Positions 52,358-60,571 of a stretch of 64,000 nt of DNA are shown one piece after another. The notes below the pieces were generated by a model. The model was not told the DNA's origin. It saw only the letters and a program-made list of their open reading frames with translations, and searched no databases. The stretch lies in the NCBI RefSeq assembly GCF_963920925.1, contig NZ_CAWUDI010000025.1, positions 1-64,000 of the forward strand, read 5' to 3'. Made by a program: the position numbers and the translations under genes. This DNA comes from Rivularia sp963920925 (lineage in GTDB: Bacteria > Cyanobacteriota > Cyanobacteriia > Cyanobacteriales > Nostocaceae). Each line of letters opens with the position of its first letter. Position 1 is the first letter of the stretch.

Positions 52358-52504
52358 ATGCTAAAAGTATACCCTTGGAATAAATATGCACTTCCACTTT
52401 TAATTCTTTTCTGGTATCTCCAATCGATTGGGGTTTTAGATCAAAGAATTGCCCGTAATATCAAAAGAAATTTGTTTTTATGCTTTTCATGGCATCTTAC
52501 GTAA
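52358..52504 (+). pseudogene. Ghost copy 3: last segment only
   Basis: 48 residues, MLKVYPWNKYALPLLILFWY then LQSIGVLDQRIARNIK. It holds only the 'KAYPWDKY' motif and the final helix. An A-to-N change (YPWNKY) alters the otherwise invariant YPWDKY. It is the shortest of the ghosts and closest to the intact gene. Confidence 0.7.
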
Positions 52505-52646
52505 AGATGCTGATGTATATTACGTATATAATTCGTTATAAATAAGATATTATTGTTCGAGAGTAATCACTTCCAACTATTTAGATACTTACTAAATGAG
52601 GCTATTGTTAAAAAATTTGTTCAATCAATTTTTATGGAAATAAATA

Positions 52647-53906
52647 ATGTTTTATAAACATGGATTTAGGGAAAAACATCAGTATACCATATTTTTTCTG
52701 ATATGTGTAATTGTCATTTATTTAATATTATTTATCGCTCTCAATCAACTTCAATATCCTCCAACAACGGACGAACCACATTACTGGAAAACAAGTTTGC
52801 GATTTAGCGATAGCTTAATTCCTAGTTTGGACTTACTTCGTAATTATGGTGAACTCAATACACCACTACCATTTATAATATTTGGAGGATTAGAGTATCT
52901 ATTTAAAGGGGGAATATTTTCCGGAAGATTTATTAATTTTATAATTTCTTTTTGTATGACTTGTCTGATTGGATTACCAAAAGGAAAAGTGACAAAAAAA
53001 TCTTTTTTAAGCGTATGTGGTTTATTGTTGTTTCCTTACTACCTAATATTAAGTGGTCGTCTCTACACTGATATTATTGCTGCATTTTTTGTTTTGCTAG
53101 GCTTTTGGTTTTATAATCGTTCTCAGCATATACTTAGCAGTTCTGCTTTCATTTTAGCAATTGCATCGCGTCAATTTATGTTAGCTTTTCCATTGGCTAT
53201 CTTTGTTGTTGAACTCATTAATTATTCAATAATTAAAATCCGAATATATCGTTTAAGAAAAGCTGTTAATTCAAGACAAAAAGAAAATAATGCAGAGGTT
53301 AAAGCTATTGAAGCAGATTATTTAGCTAAAAACCGAATACATCCTATTCGCTGGCTAATGCCATTAATCGCATCATTATCAATAATAGGTTGGTTAGTAC
53401 TTTTTGAAGGTATAGCCCCTGAAGCCGGTATGACAGCACGTGCAGTACCAGCAGTACAGCAAAAATTATGGTCTATAGACCTTAGCGGCAGTTGGTTTAT
53501 TCTTAGTTGCGTTGGTTTATATTTTGTTATCCCAGAGTTTATTTTATTTCGTTCAAAAATTTCATGGAGTAAAATTATAACAGGTAAAAATTGCTTTTTA
53601 GCTGCTTTTTTATTGTTCTTATGTATAGTTTTTCCACTTACAGAAGCTCATGGAATATTTATTAGAATATTAAGATTTATACCAAATGATTTTGTAAAAA
53701 ATATTTTGCTTTATATCTTAGCTTTATTAGCTTGCTTAAGATTTTCTCGGTTTAATATTGCTTTTTTTATTTTATTTATACACTGCGGTTTAATGATGAA
53801 GGCATATCCTTGGGATAAATACATTCTTCCGTTATTACTTATCTTCTGGTATTTGAAATCAAGAAAAATATTAGATAATCAAAATATTCTGAAATTAAAA
53901 TTTTAA
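52647..53906 (+). CDS. GT-C-like membrane glycosyltransferase (ALG10/DIE2-like)
   Basis: A 419-residue protein with about ten helices. After the first helix comes NQLQYPPTTDEPHYWKTSLR, whose acidic 'TDEPHYW' loop resembles the catalytic DE loop of GT-C enzymes that use lipid-linked sugars. RLYTDIIAAFFVLLGFWFYN, then ILAIASRQFMLAFPLAIFVV, resembles the ALG10/DIE2 glucosyltransferase family (R.TN...W region). It ends MKAYPWDKYILPLLLIFWYL. A charged cytosolic loop is at about 195-235. It is preceded by three decayed C-terminal copies of itself. The donor and acceptor are unknown; it probably belongs to the polysaccharide locus. Confidence 0.7.
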   Translation: MFYKHGFREKHQYTIFFLICVIVIYLILFIALNQLQYPPTTDEPHYWKTSLRFSDSLIPSLDLLRNYGELNTPLPFIIFGGLEYLFKGGIFSGRFINFIISFCMTCLIGLPKGKVTKKSFLSVCGLLLFPYYLILSGRLYTDIIAAFFVLLGFWFYNRSQHILSSSAFILAIASRQFMLAFPLAIFVVELINYSIIKIRIYRLRKAVNSRQKENNAEVKAIEADYLAKNRIHPIRWLMPLIASLSIIGWLVLFEGIAPEAGMTARAVPAVQQKLWSIDLSGSWFILSCVGLYFVIPEFILFRSKISWSKIITGKNCFLAAFLLFLCIVFPLTEAHGIFIRILRFIPNDFVKNILLYILALLACLRFSRFNIAFFILFIHCGLMMKAYPWDKYILPLLLIFWYLKSRKILDNQNILKLKF

Positions 53907-54318
53907 GTTTATTCCGCAGTTAGTATGCTTAAGTGTCTACACAAATCTCTCTCATTTGAAGTAAGTCTTTTTAGTTTAAACAAACAATTTAGTCGAATAA
54001 GATATTTATTGTAGCTAGAAACAATACATTAAGTATATGCATTAACTGCAATTAGACTTAAATAGATGTTTTTAACATCTTTATTTGATATATTTTTTTG
54101 TTTCTATAATTTCATATTCATCACAACTTTACATTGATAAAGTTTAGGCAAATTTTTGTTTAATATGTTTTGAACAGCATCTTATTGTTTTTTAATAATT
54201 AGAGTAAGTATTAAGGTTATGAGAGGGTATCTGGAGAACACGCATCTTATCTTACGTTCAACGATTAACTAATTAGATAGCTATTGATTAATATAAAATG
54301 GTGAGGAATTAATTAGTA
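53907..54318. other. Gap before the polysaccharide genes
   Basis: AT-rich with no gene or repeat recognised. It likely holds the promoter for the downstream glycosyltransferase run. Confidence 0.45.
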
Positions 54319-55341
54319 ATGGTTACTCCTACTGAATTAAGTATTTCAGTAATTATCCCAGTACACAACGGAGGAGAAAGTTTTCGTCAATGTTTATCTA
54401 GTCTGACAGAATCAACGATTTCGACCGATGAATTAATTGTAGTCTCGGATGCAGATACAGATGGCTCTTGGTTAGTAGCGCAAGAATTTGGCGCGAAAGT
54501 AATCAGGATGCCTGTTAATGGAGGCCCTGCTAAGGCGAGGAATTTAGGTGCAAGTGTCGCTACTAGTGATATTCTCTATTTTATAGATGCTGATGTCGTT
54601 ATTTCCCCTTCGGCGATCGCTCAAGTCAAGAAAGCTTTTGAAAATAAATCTGAATTAGCTGCTCTAATTGGTTCTTATGATGACGAACCGGGAGAAACTA
54701 ACTTTTTGTCTCAGTATAAAAATTTATTCCATCACTATAACCATCAAATCGCGAGTGAAGAAGCTTTCACATTCTGGGGCGCTTGTGGAGCTATTCGCCG
54801 CGAAGTATTTCTCTCTCTAGGTGGATTTGATGAGAATTATCGACGACCTAGTATAGAAGATATTGAACTAGGATATCGGATTAGACTTGCTGGTTATCAA
54901 ATAAAACTTTTTAAAGATTTGCACGTAAAGCATTTGAAACATTGGAGTTTTGTGTCTCTATTGAAAGCAGAAATTTTCTACCGTGCTTTACCTTGGACTG
55001 AACTAATTTTACGTCAACGCCAATTAGATAATGATTTGAATTTAGGGGTATCTAGTCGGTTAAGCGTAATTTTAGTCTATGGAATATTGACATCTTTAAT
55101 TTTAGGTTTTTGGTGGTCTGGATTTTTCGCTGTGGCTGCGGTACTGAGTCTGATTATGCTATGGCTCAATTTTGCGGTTTATCATTTCTTTTATGCAAAA
55201 CGTGGCTTAGGTTTTGCATTGCGGGTGATTCCTTGGCATTGGTTTTATTACTTTTACGGCGGTTTAGCCTTTGCTGTTGGTACGAGCAACTATTTATGGC
55301 ATGAGTCGTTCTTATCAAAACTAGATATTTCTACTACTTGA
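54319..55341 (+). CDS. Family-2 glycosyltransferase with C-terminal membrane helices
   Basis: A 340-residue GT-A fold enzyme. Motifs: LSISVIIPVHNGGESFRQCL, ELIVVSDADTDGSW, NGGPAKARNLGASVATSDIL, YFIDADVVISPSAIAQV (the DAD metal motif), FWGACGAIRREVFLSLGGFD and RRPSIEDIELGYRIRLAGY (the ED acceptor-side motif). Two or three helices at the end (about 250-335) anchor it in the membrane. It faces the cytosol and adds a sugar to a lipid-linked or polyisoprenyl acceptor. The flavoenzyme gene follows 42 bp on. Confidence 0.9.
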   Translation: MVTPTELSISVIIPVHNGGESFRQCLSSLTESTISTDELIVVSDADTDGSWLVAQEFGAKVIRMPVNGGPAKARNLGASVATSDILYFIDADVVISPSAIAQVKKAFENKSELAALIGSYDDEPGETNFLSQYKNLFHHYNHQIASEEAFTFWGACGAIRREVFLSLGGFDENYRRPSIEDIELGYRIRLAGYQIKLFKDLHVKHLKHWSFVSLLKAEIFYRALPWTELILRQRQLDNDLNLGVSSRLSVILVYGILTSLILGFWWSGFFAVAAVLSLIMLWLNFAVYHFFYAKRGLGFALRVIPWHWFYYFYGGLAFAVGTSNYLWHESFLSKLDISTT

Positions 55342-55382
55342 TATTCAGCACATCGCAAACAAACACACCCTTTATTGAAACT

Positions 55383-56858
55383 ATGAAAAACAATCAAGTT
55401 GTCGTTATCGGAGCCGGTCCAGCAGGTCTTACCGCAGCTTACCATTTAGTCAAGCATGGCATTAAACCAATAGTTTTAGAACAATCAGACAAAGTAGGTG
55501 GAATCTCTAGGACTGAGAAGTATAAAGGGTATCACTTTGATATTGGCGGGCATAGATTTTTTACCAAAGTTCAAGAAGTGCAAGACCTTTGGTATGAAGT
55601 TCTTGAAAACGATTTTATCAAGACTCCGCGTATGTCGCGGATTTATTATCAAGGTAAGTTTTTTCAATATCCTTTGAGTGCGTTTGACACCCTTCAGAAG
55701 CTTGGTATATCGGAAAGTTTTCTGATTATCTGGTCTTACCTGCAAGCAAAGCGTCAACCGCTTCCTGTCGAAGATAATTTAGAGCAGTGGGTGACAAATC
55801 GCTTTGGCGATCGCCTTTATAAAACATTTTTCAAAACCTATACCGAGAAAGTTTGGGGTATTCCCTGCAATCAGATTCAAGCTGAATGGGCGGCTCAGCG
55901 TATCAAAGGTTTATCGGTAAAAACAGCAGTATTAAATGCTTTGTTTGGCAAAAATGATACCAAGACTTTAATTAAAGAATTTGATTACCCCAGATTGGGA
56001 CCAGGGATGATGTGGGAACGCTTCGCCGAAAAGATTGAAGCAGCCGGCGGTGAAGTGCATATGAATACGAAAGTATTAGGAATGGAGCGTGAAGGGCAGC
56101 GTATTACTAAAGTTATTGCCGAACGCGATGATAATTTGATTCAGTTTGAGGCAGATAACTATATTTCTAGTATGCCTCTGAATAAGCTGGTTCAAAAAAT
56201 GGACCCGGCATTACCAACCGAAGTAGTACAAGCTGCAAACGGTCTAAAATATCGCGATTTTCTGATAGTCTCGTTGATTATAGATGCACCAGATTTATTT
56301 CCCGATAACTGGATTTATATTCACTCTCCACAGGTGAAAGTAGGTCGGATTCAGAACTTCAAGAATTGGAGCGCTCAAATGGTTCCTGACTCTAGTAAAA
56401 CTTGCTTGGGTATGGAATATTTCAGCAATGTTGGCGATGATTTGTGGTCAAAAACAGATGAAGAATTAATTGAGTTAGCCAAACAAGAATTAAAAACTTT
56501 AGGATTAGCTGGAGATGCGGTTGTAGAAGACGGAACTGTAATTCGCCAGCCCAAAGCCTATCCAGTCTACGACCGCGATTATCGCCAGCATTTAGACGTG
56601 ATTCAAAATTACTTGCCACAGTTTGAAAATCTGCAAACTACTGGTCGTAATGGAATGCATCGTTATAATAACCAAGATCACTCGATGCTTACAGCTTTGT
56701 TAGCAGCAAAAAATCTGTTAGGAGAGAAACACGATTTGTGGAACGTGAATGTTGAACGTTCTTATCACGAGGATTTTACCAAAGAAGAATGGAAGGAAGT
56801 CTCTTCATCAGAAGATGATAACGATCTGACTGCTGTAGCCTCTAAAAATAATAAATAG
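55383..56858 (+). CDS. FAD-dependent oxidoreductase, UDP-galactopyranose-mutase-like
   Basis: A 491-residue flavoprotein from ATG 55383: MKNNQVVVIGAGPAGLTAAY (dinucleotide-binding GxGxxG), EQSDKVGGISRTEKYKGYHF, DIGGHRFFTKVQEVQDLWYE, then YTEKVWGIPCNQIQAEWAAQ. This fits the amine oxidase/UGM-like flavoenzymes in cyanobacterial polysaccharide loci. The frame extends to TTG 55338, overlapping the upstream stop, but the family starts at MKNN. If UGM-like, it would supply a furanose sugar; a protoporphyrinogen-oxidase-like dehydrogenation is the alternative. Confidence 0.82.
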   Translation: MKNNQVVVIGAGPAGLTAAYHLVKHGIKPIVLEQSDKVGGISRTEKYKGYHFDIGGHRFFTKVQEVQDLWYEVLENDFIKTPRMSRIYYQGKFFQYPLSAFDTLQKLGISESFLIIWSYLQAKRQPLPVEDNLEQWVTNRFGDRLYKTFFKTYTEKVWGIPCNQIQAEWAAQRIKGLSVKTAVLNALFGKNDTKTLIKEFDYPRLGPGMMWERFAEKIEAAGGEVHMNTKVLGMEREGQRITKVIAERDDNLIQFEADNYISSMPLNKLVQKMDPALPTEVVQAANGLKYRDFLIVSLIIDAPDLFPDNWIYIHSPQVKVGRIQNFKNWSAQMVPDSSKTCLGMEYFSNVGDDLWSKTDEELIELAKQELKTLGLAGDAVVEDGTVIRQPKAYPVYDRDYRQHLDVIQNYLPQFENLQTTGRNGMHRYNNQDHSMLTALLAAKNLLGEKHDLWNVNVERSYHEDFTKEEWKEVSSSEDDNDLTAVASKNNK

Positions 56859-57110
56859 GGAACAGCCAACAGGGAACAGAAAGTGTACGCTTGTCTTTTA
56901 TGTCCTAACAGACACGCGCTTGCCGCACATAAAGGTAAACGCTAATAAAAATCTACGGAGGAATCCTATATTCTCAAATTAATTCATACTTAAAAAGCTA
57001 GCAACAATAACTAACATCGTCTTCTTCTCCTGTTGCCTATTTCCTATTCCCCATTCTCTGTTCCCTATCAGTCAATTTATCCAACCCTTATTTTTGAAAT
57101 ATAATCAGCT

Positions 57111-58154
57111 ATGAGCGAACCTCAAGTAACAATTATTGTTTCCCCTCGCGAACGCTTTAGCTATACCCGCGAGTCCTTGGAAAGCATTTATGAAAATACT
57201 CAAATTCCGTTTAAGCTAATATATATAGACGGAAATTCCCCGAAAAAGACAGGCGAATATTTGCAAAATCAAGCCCAGGAAAAAGGTTTTAAATTAATTC
57301 GCACCGACTATTATTTAACTCCTAATAAAGCTAGAAATATTGGTTTAGCAGAAGTAGATACCAAATATGTCGCTTTTGTAGATAACGATATTATTCCTGC
57401 TTCGGGATGGTTAAAAGCTTTAATTGACTGTTCCGAAGAAACGGAAGCTACAGTAGTAGGGCCGTTAATGTTTCAATACTTGCCTTTACATCAAGAAATT
57501 CACTTTGCAGGTGGAGAATCTCGTGTTGTCGTTGATGCAAAAGGTAGACGGCGATTGCGGGAGAAAATGTACAAGCAAGGTAAACAAATTACAGATCCGC
57601 GAGTCAAGTTACAGCGTACAGAAACCGAACTTTGCGAGTTCCACGTCATGTTGGTTCGTACCAAAGTATTCCAGCACTTAGGAATGTTCGACGAACAGAT
57701 GCTCAATTCTAAAGAACATCTCGACTTTTGTCTGAATGTTGCCAAAAATGGCGGTAGCGTTTACTTTGAGCCTGCGAGTCTCGTCACCTACGTTCCCACA
57801 TCACCTTTAAAATTCAGCGACATACATTATTATATGTTGCGTTGGAGCGACGCTTGGGAACTTGGAAGTCTTTCACGCTTGCGGCAGAAATGGAATCTAG
57901 CTGAAGATGGATATTTTCAACACAAATATAAAGCATTGGGTTGGAGACGTAGAGATACAATTTTAAAGCCGATAGTTCGCTCTTTAAGTTTTGGTATCCA
58001 GAATCAGTTTCTGCAAAAAGTATTGATGTACGGTTTGTTGGCACCCGTAGAAAAGTTACTAAATCGTTATCTTACAGATACTTATGCTAAAAAACATCTT
58101 CAGCCTAAAACAACTCTGAATATAACTTCACCACAAACATTATCTGAAGTTTGA
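57111..58154 (+). CDS. Family-2 glycosyltransferase
   Basis: 347 residues: PQVTIIVSPRERFSYTRESL, KLIYIDGNSPKKTGEYLQ, YYLTPNKARNIGLAEVDTKY, VAFVDNDIIPASGWLKALID (DND metal motif) and HFAGGESRVVVDAKGRRRLR. There is no C-terminal membrane helix, so it is a soluble or peripheral enzyme. The long C-terminal part (about 210-347) is helical and without a known motif. It is in the polysaccharide run, 252 bp after the flavoenzyme. Confidence 0.85.
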   Translation: MSEPQVTIIVSPRERFSYTRESLESIYENTQIPFKLIYIDGNSPKKTGEYLQNQAQEKGFKLIRTDYYLTPNKARNIGLAEVDTKYVAFVDNDIIPASGWLKALIDCSEETEATVVGPLMFQYLPLHQEIHFAGGESRVVVDAKGRRRLREKMYKQGKQITDPRVKLQRTETELCEFHVMLVRTKVFQHLGMFDEQMLNSKEHLDFCLNVAKNGGSVYFEPASLVTYVPTSPLKFSDIHYYMLRWSDAWELGSLSRLRQKWNLAEDGYFQHKYKALGWRRRDTILKPIVRSLSFGIQNQFLQKVLMYGLLAPVEKLLNRYLTDTYAKKHLQPKTTLNITSPQTLSEV

Positions 58155-58272
58155 AATAAGGAACGGGGAACTGCGAAAAGTTGCTCTTGGGGGAAAACCC
58201 TAAGAGCAACTTTTCAAGATAGGGAATAGGGAACAGAAAAAAAATGAATTCCCCCTCTTGGGGCTGCTTTGA

Positions 58273-59463
58273 ATGAAAATTCTTCTGCTTAATGATGTTG
58301 GTACTGCTACCGGAGGTGCCGAGACACAAATGCTTTCCCTCCGGGATAACCTACGCTCGTTATCTCATGATGTGCGTTTGTTTGCAAGTGTTGCTCAACC
58401 AGTAGCTGATAGCCCTTTGCTTTCTGAATACAGTTGTTTTGGTACAAATACGCTGTTTCAAGTGATTTCGCAAACCGCCAATGTATCGGCTTATCTCAAT
58501 TTACGCCGTGCCCTGAACGAATTCAAACCAGATGTAGTTCACGTGCGGATGTTTATGTGGCAGCTCTCACCGCTAATCTTGCCATTGCTTGAAGATGTGC
58601 CGTGTTTATATCAAACAGCAGTATATAAAGCAATTTGTCCAAGGGGAACAAAGTTACTACCCGATGGCAGTGCTTGCAAATATAAGGCAGGTAAAGCTTG
58701 CTTGCGTCATGGTTGCTTGACACCCCAGTCTTGGGCGGTGTTTATGGTACAGCGACAAATGTGGTTGCAGTGGCGACACTCTTTTAATACAGTAGTGGCG
58801 TTGAGTCATGCAATGAAAGCAAATTTAGAAGCAGAAGGAATTACACCTGTAAAAGTAGTTCACAATGGAGTGCCCAAGCGAGAATTACGTCCACCTCTTA
58901 GCGAACCACCAACGGTTGCTTTTGCAGGAAGATTAGTTCTAGAAAAGGGAATTGACGTTTTATTAAAGGCGTTTGCACGGGTAAAGGAACGGGTACCCAA
59001 AGCTGAATTAATTATTGCAGGGCAAGGAGTAGAAGCAAAAAATCTCAAATCCTTAGCTGAAGAATTAGGAATTAACAAGAGTGTAAAATGGTTGGGACAC
59101 ATAACCCGTGAAGAATTAGAGCATCACTTCGATCCAGCTTGGGTACAGGTAGTACCTTCACTTTGGGCGGAACCTTTTGGTAACGTTACCACAGAGGCAA
59201 TGATGCGAGGTACATCTGTAATTGCCAGTGCTACGGGGGCACAGCCAGAAATTGTTAACAATAACGAAACAGGCTTTTTAGTGTCTCCGGGAGATATTTC
59301 AGCCCTTTCCGATGCTTTATTAAAGTTACTTAGTAGCCGGGAATTAGCAGAAGAAATGGGACAAGCTGGTCGCAAACGAGCAATTGAAGAATTTAGCGAA
59401 GAACGACGTACCCAAAATTTTTTAGATATTTATCAAGAAATTATAGAAATAGGTAATAGGTAA
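58273..59463 (+). CDS. Family-4 glycosyltransferase
   Basis: A 396-residue GT-B retaining enzyme. The N-domain is MKILLLNDVGTATGGAETQM (GGAE acceptor loop). The C-domain is PPTVAFAGRLVLEKGIDVLL, KAELIIAGQGVEAKNLK and VPSLWAEPFGNVTTEAMMRG (EX7E) with ASATGAQPEIVNNNETGFLV. A cysteine-rich insert (VYKAICPRGTKLLPDGSACK, KACLRHGCLT) with four cysteines could bind metal or a disulfide. The last residues (EIIEIGNR) run into GGTAATA heptads. AGGTAATAG repeats separate it from the sulfotransferase. Confidence 0.88.
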   Translation: MKILLLNDVGTATGGAETQMLSLRDNLRSLSHDVRLFASVAQPVADSPLLSEYSCFGTNTLFQVISQTANVSAYLNLRRALNEFKPDVVHVRMFMWQLSPLILPLLEDVPCLYQTAVYKAICPRGTKLLPDGSACKYKAGKACLRHGCLTPQSWAVFMVQRQMWLQWRHSFNTVVALSHAMKANLEAEGITPVKVVHNGVPKRELRPPLSEPPTVAFAGRLVLEKGIDVLLKAFARVKERVPKAELIIAGQGVEAKNLKSLAEELGINKSVKWLGHITREELEHHFDPAWVQVVPSLWAEPFGNVTTEAMMRGTSVIASATGAQPEIVNNNETGFLVSPGDISALSDALLKLLSSRELAEEMGQAGRKRAIEEFSEERRTQNFLDIYQEIIEIGNR

Positions 59464-59564
59464 TAGGAAATTGATAATTAATCATTAATTTCCTATTCCC
59501 GGTTGCCCATTCCCTATTCCCTTATTTAAAAATCCAAAATCCAAAATCTAAAATCCAAAATAGA
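59452..59564. repeat. Heptad tracts between GT4 and sulfotransferase genes
   Basis: AATAGGT units, then CCCTATT types and finally AAAATCC/AAAATCT units (59528-59560) reaching the ATG of the sulfotransferase. Two repeat kinds are stacked with almost no unique DNA between the genes. Confidence 0.75.
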
Positions 59565-60569
59565 ATGACAATTTTACAAGCAGGTGTGCCAAAAAGCGGC
59601 AATTATTGGCTATACACTATCCTTAAAAGTATCAATCAAAAAGCAGGTTTAGAGTATAAGAGCTTTTTGAGAACTCATCCCATCCATAAAGTTGCTCAAA
59701 CTTGGGATTTGAGTTTTGCCGGACAAAATGATATGGATTTTATCAATATCAAGAAAAATTGTTGCGAATTCCGTATTAGTGCTGTGTTTCAAGAAGAAAT
59801 TGCAGATATTGATGATTATATTAATAAGTGCAGTCTTGTTTGGACTCATTCTTCAATCAATTCTTACGGTAGTAAAGTTCTACCTAAATTTAATAAAATT
59901 GTTTATATAATTCGCGATCCCCGTGATGTAGCAATTTCTTATTCTAAATATTGTTTTACCGAACATAAATTAAAAAATCATCCGCCTCACTACGAAGAAA
60001 ATCCCGAATCTTATCTAGAAAATCGTCTCGATATCATGTTGCGAAATTGGGTTGAACACGTAGGTAGCTATCTAAAATATCAAGATAAACTAAATATTTA
60101 TCCAGTTTTTTACGAGCGATTTCTAAATGATTTAGATTCAGAATTACCCCGCTTACTTAATTATTTAGATATTGAATTAGATGAAAATGCAATTAATCAA
60201 ATAAAATCAGATGTTAGCTTTGACAGCATGAAAAAACAAAGCCCCAAACATTTACGTAAAGGAAAATCCGCTCAATGGCGAGAAGTATTTACATCAAAGC
60301 AAAAAGCGAAAGCCGAACGAATTGCCGGGGAGATGATGAAATTACTAAATTACCCAATATTTTCAGATGAAAAAACCCTACCTTGCATACCTTTAAATAT
60401 TAGTCACAGTCAACTTGAAACGGCGATCGCTCCTTCTTCTCGGAATTTGATCCACAATGTAAAGCATATATATGACTTTATCAATAGCGAAAGAACATTG
60501 AATGCTAAAGCTAACTTATTTAAAGATTGGTCAACTAACAAAATAAAGCAAGTAGCGAAGGGACGTTAA
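59565..60569 (+). CDS. Sulfotransferase-domain protein
   Basis: A 334-residue enzyme that uses PAPS. The 5'-phosphosulfate loop is GVPKSGNYWLYTILKSI (about 7-23). The 3'-phosphate motif is IVYIIRDPRDVAISYSKYCF (about 110-130). KHLRKGKSAQWREVFTSKQK is the C-terminal PAPS-binding RKG.xGxW-type region. It resembles carbohydrate/small-molecule sulfotransferases. Sitting between glycosyltransferases and the flippase gene, it probably adds sulfate to the growing glycan or its lipid carrier. The heptad tract directly before the ATG leaves no clear ribosome-binding site. Confidence 0.88.
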   Translation: MTILQAGVPKSGNYWLYTILKSINQKAGLEYKSFLRTHPIHKVAQTWDLSFAGQNDMDFINIKKNCCEFRISAVFQEEIADIDDYINKCSLVWTHSSINSYGSKVLPKFNKIVYIIRDPRDVAISYSKYCFTEHKLKNHPPHYEENPESYLENRLDIMLRNWVEHVGSYLKYQDKLNIYPVFYERFLNDLDSELPRLLNYLDIELDENAINQIKSDVSFDSMKKQSPKHLRKGKSAQWREVFTSKQKAKAERIAGEMMKLLNYPIFSDEKTLPCIPLNISHSQLETAIAPSSRNLIHNVKHIYDFINSERTLNAKANLFKDWSTNKIKQVAKGR

Positions 60570-60571
60570 TT

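Noticed and set aside
51559..52504. Ghost copies as separate small functional membrane proteins.
   Set aside because: One has a frameshift, each lacks the catalytic front half, and all align to one region of the intact neighbour.
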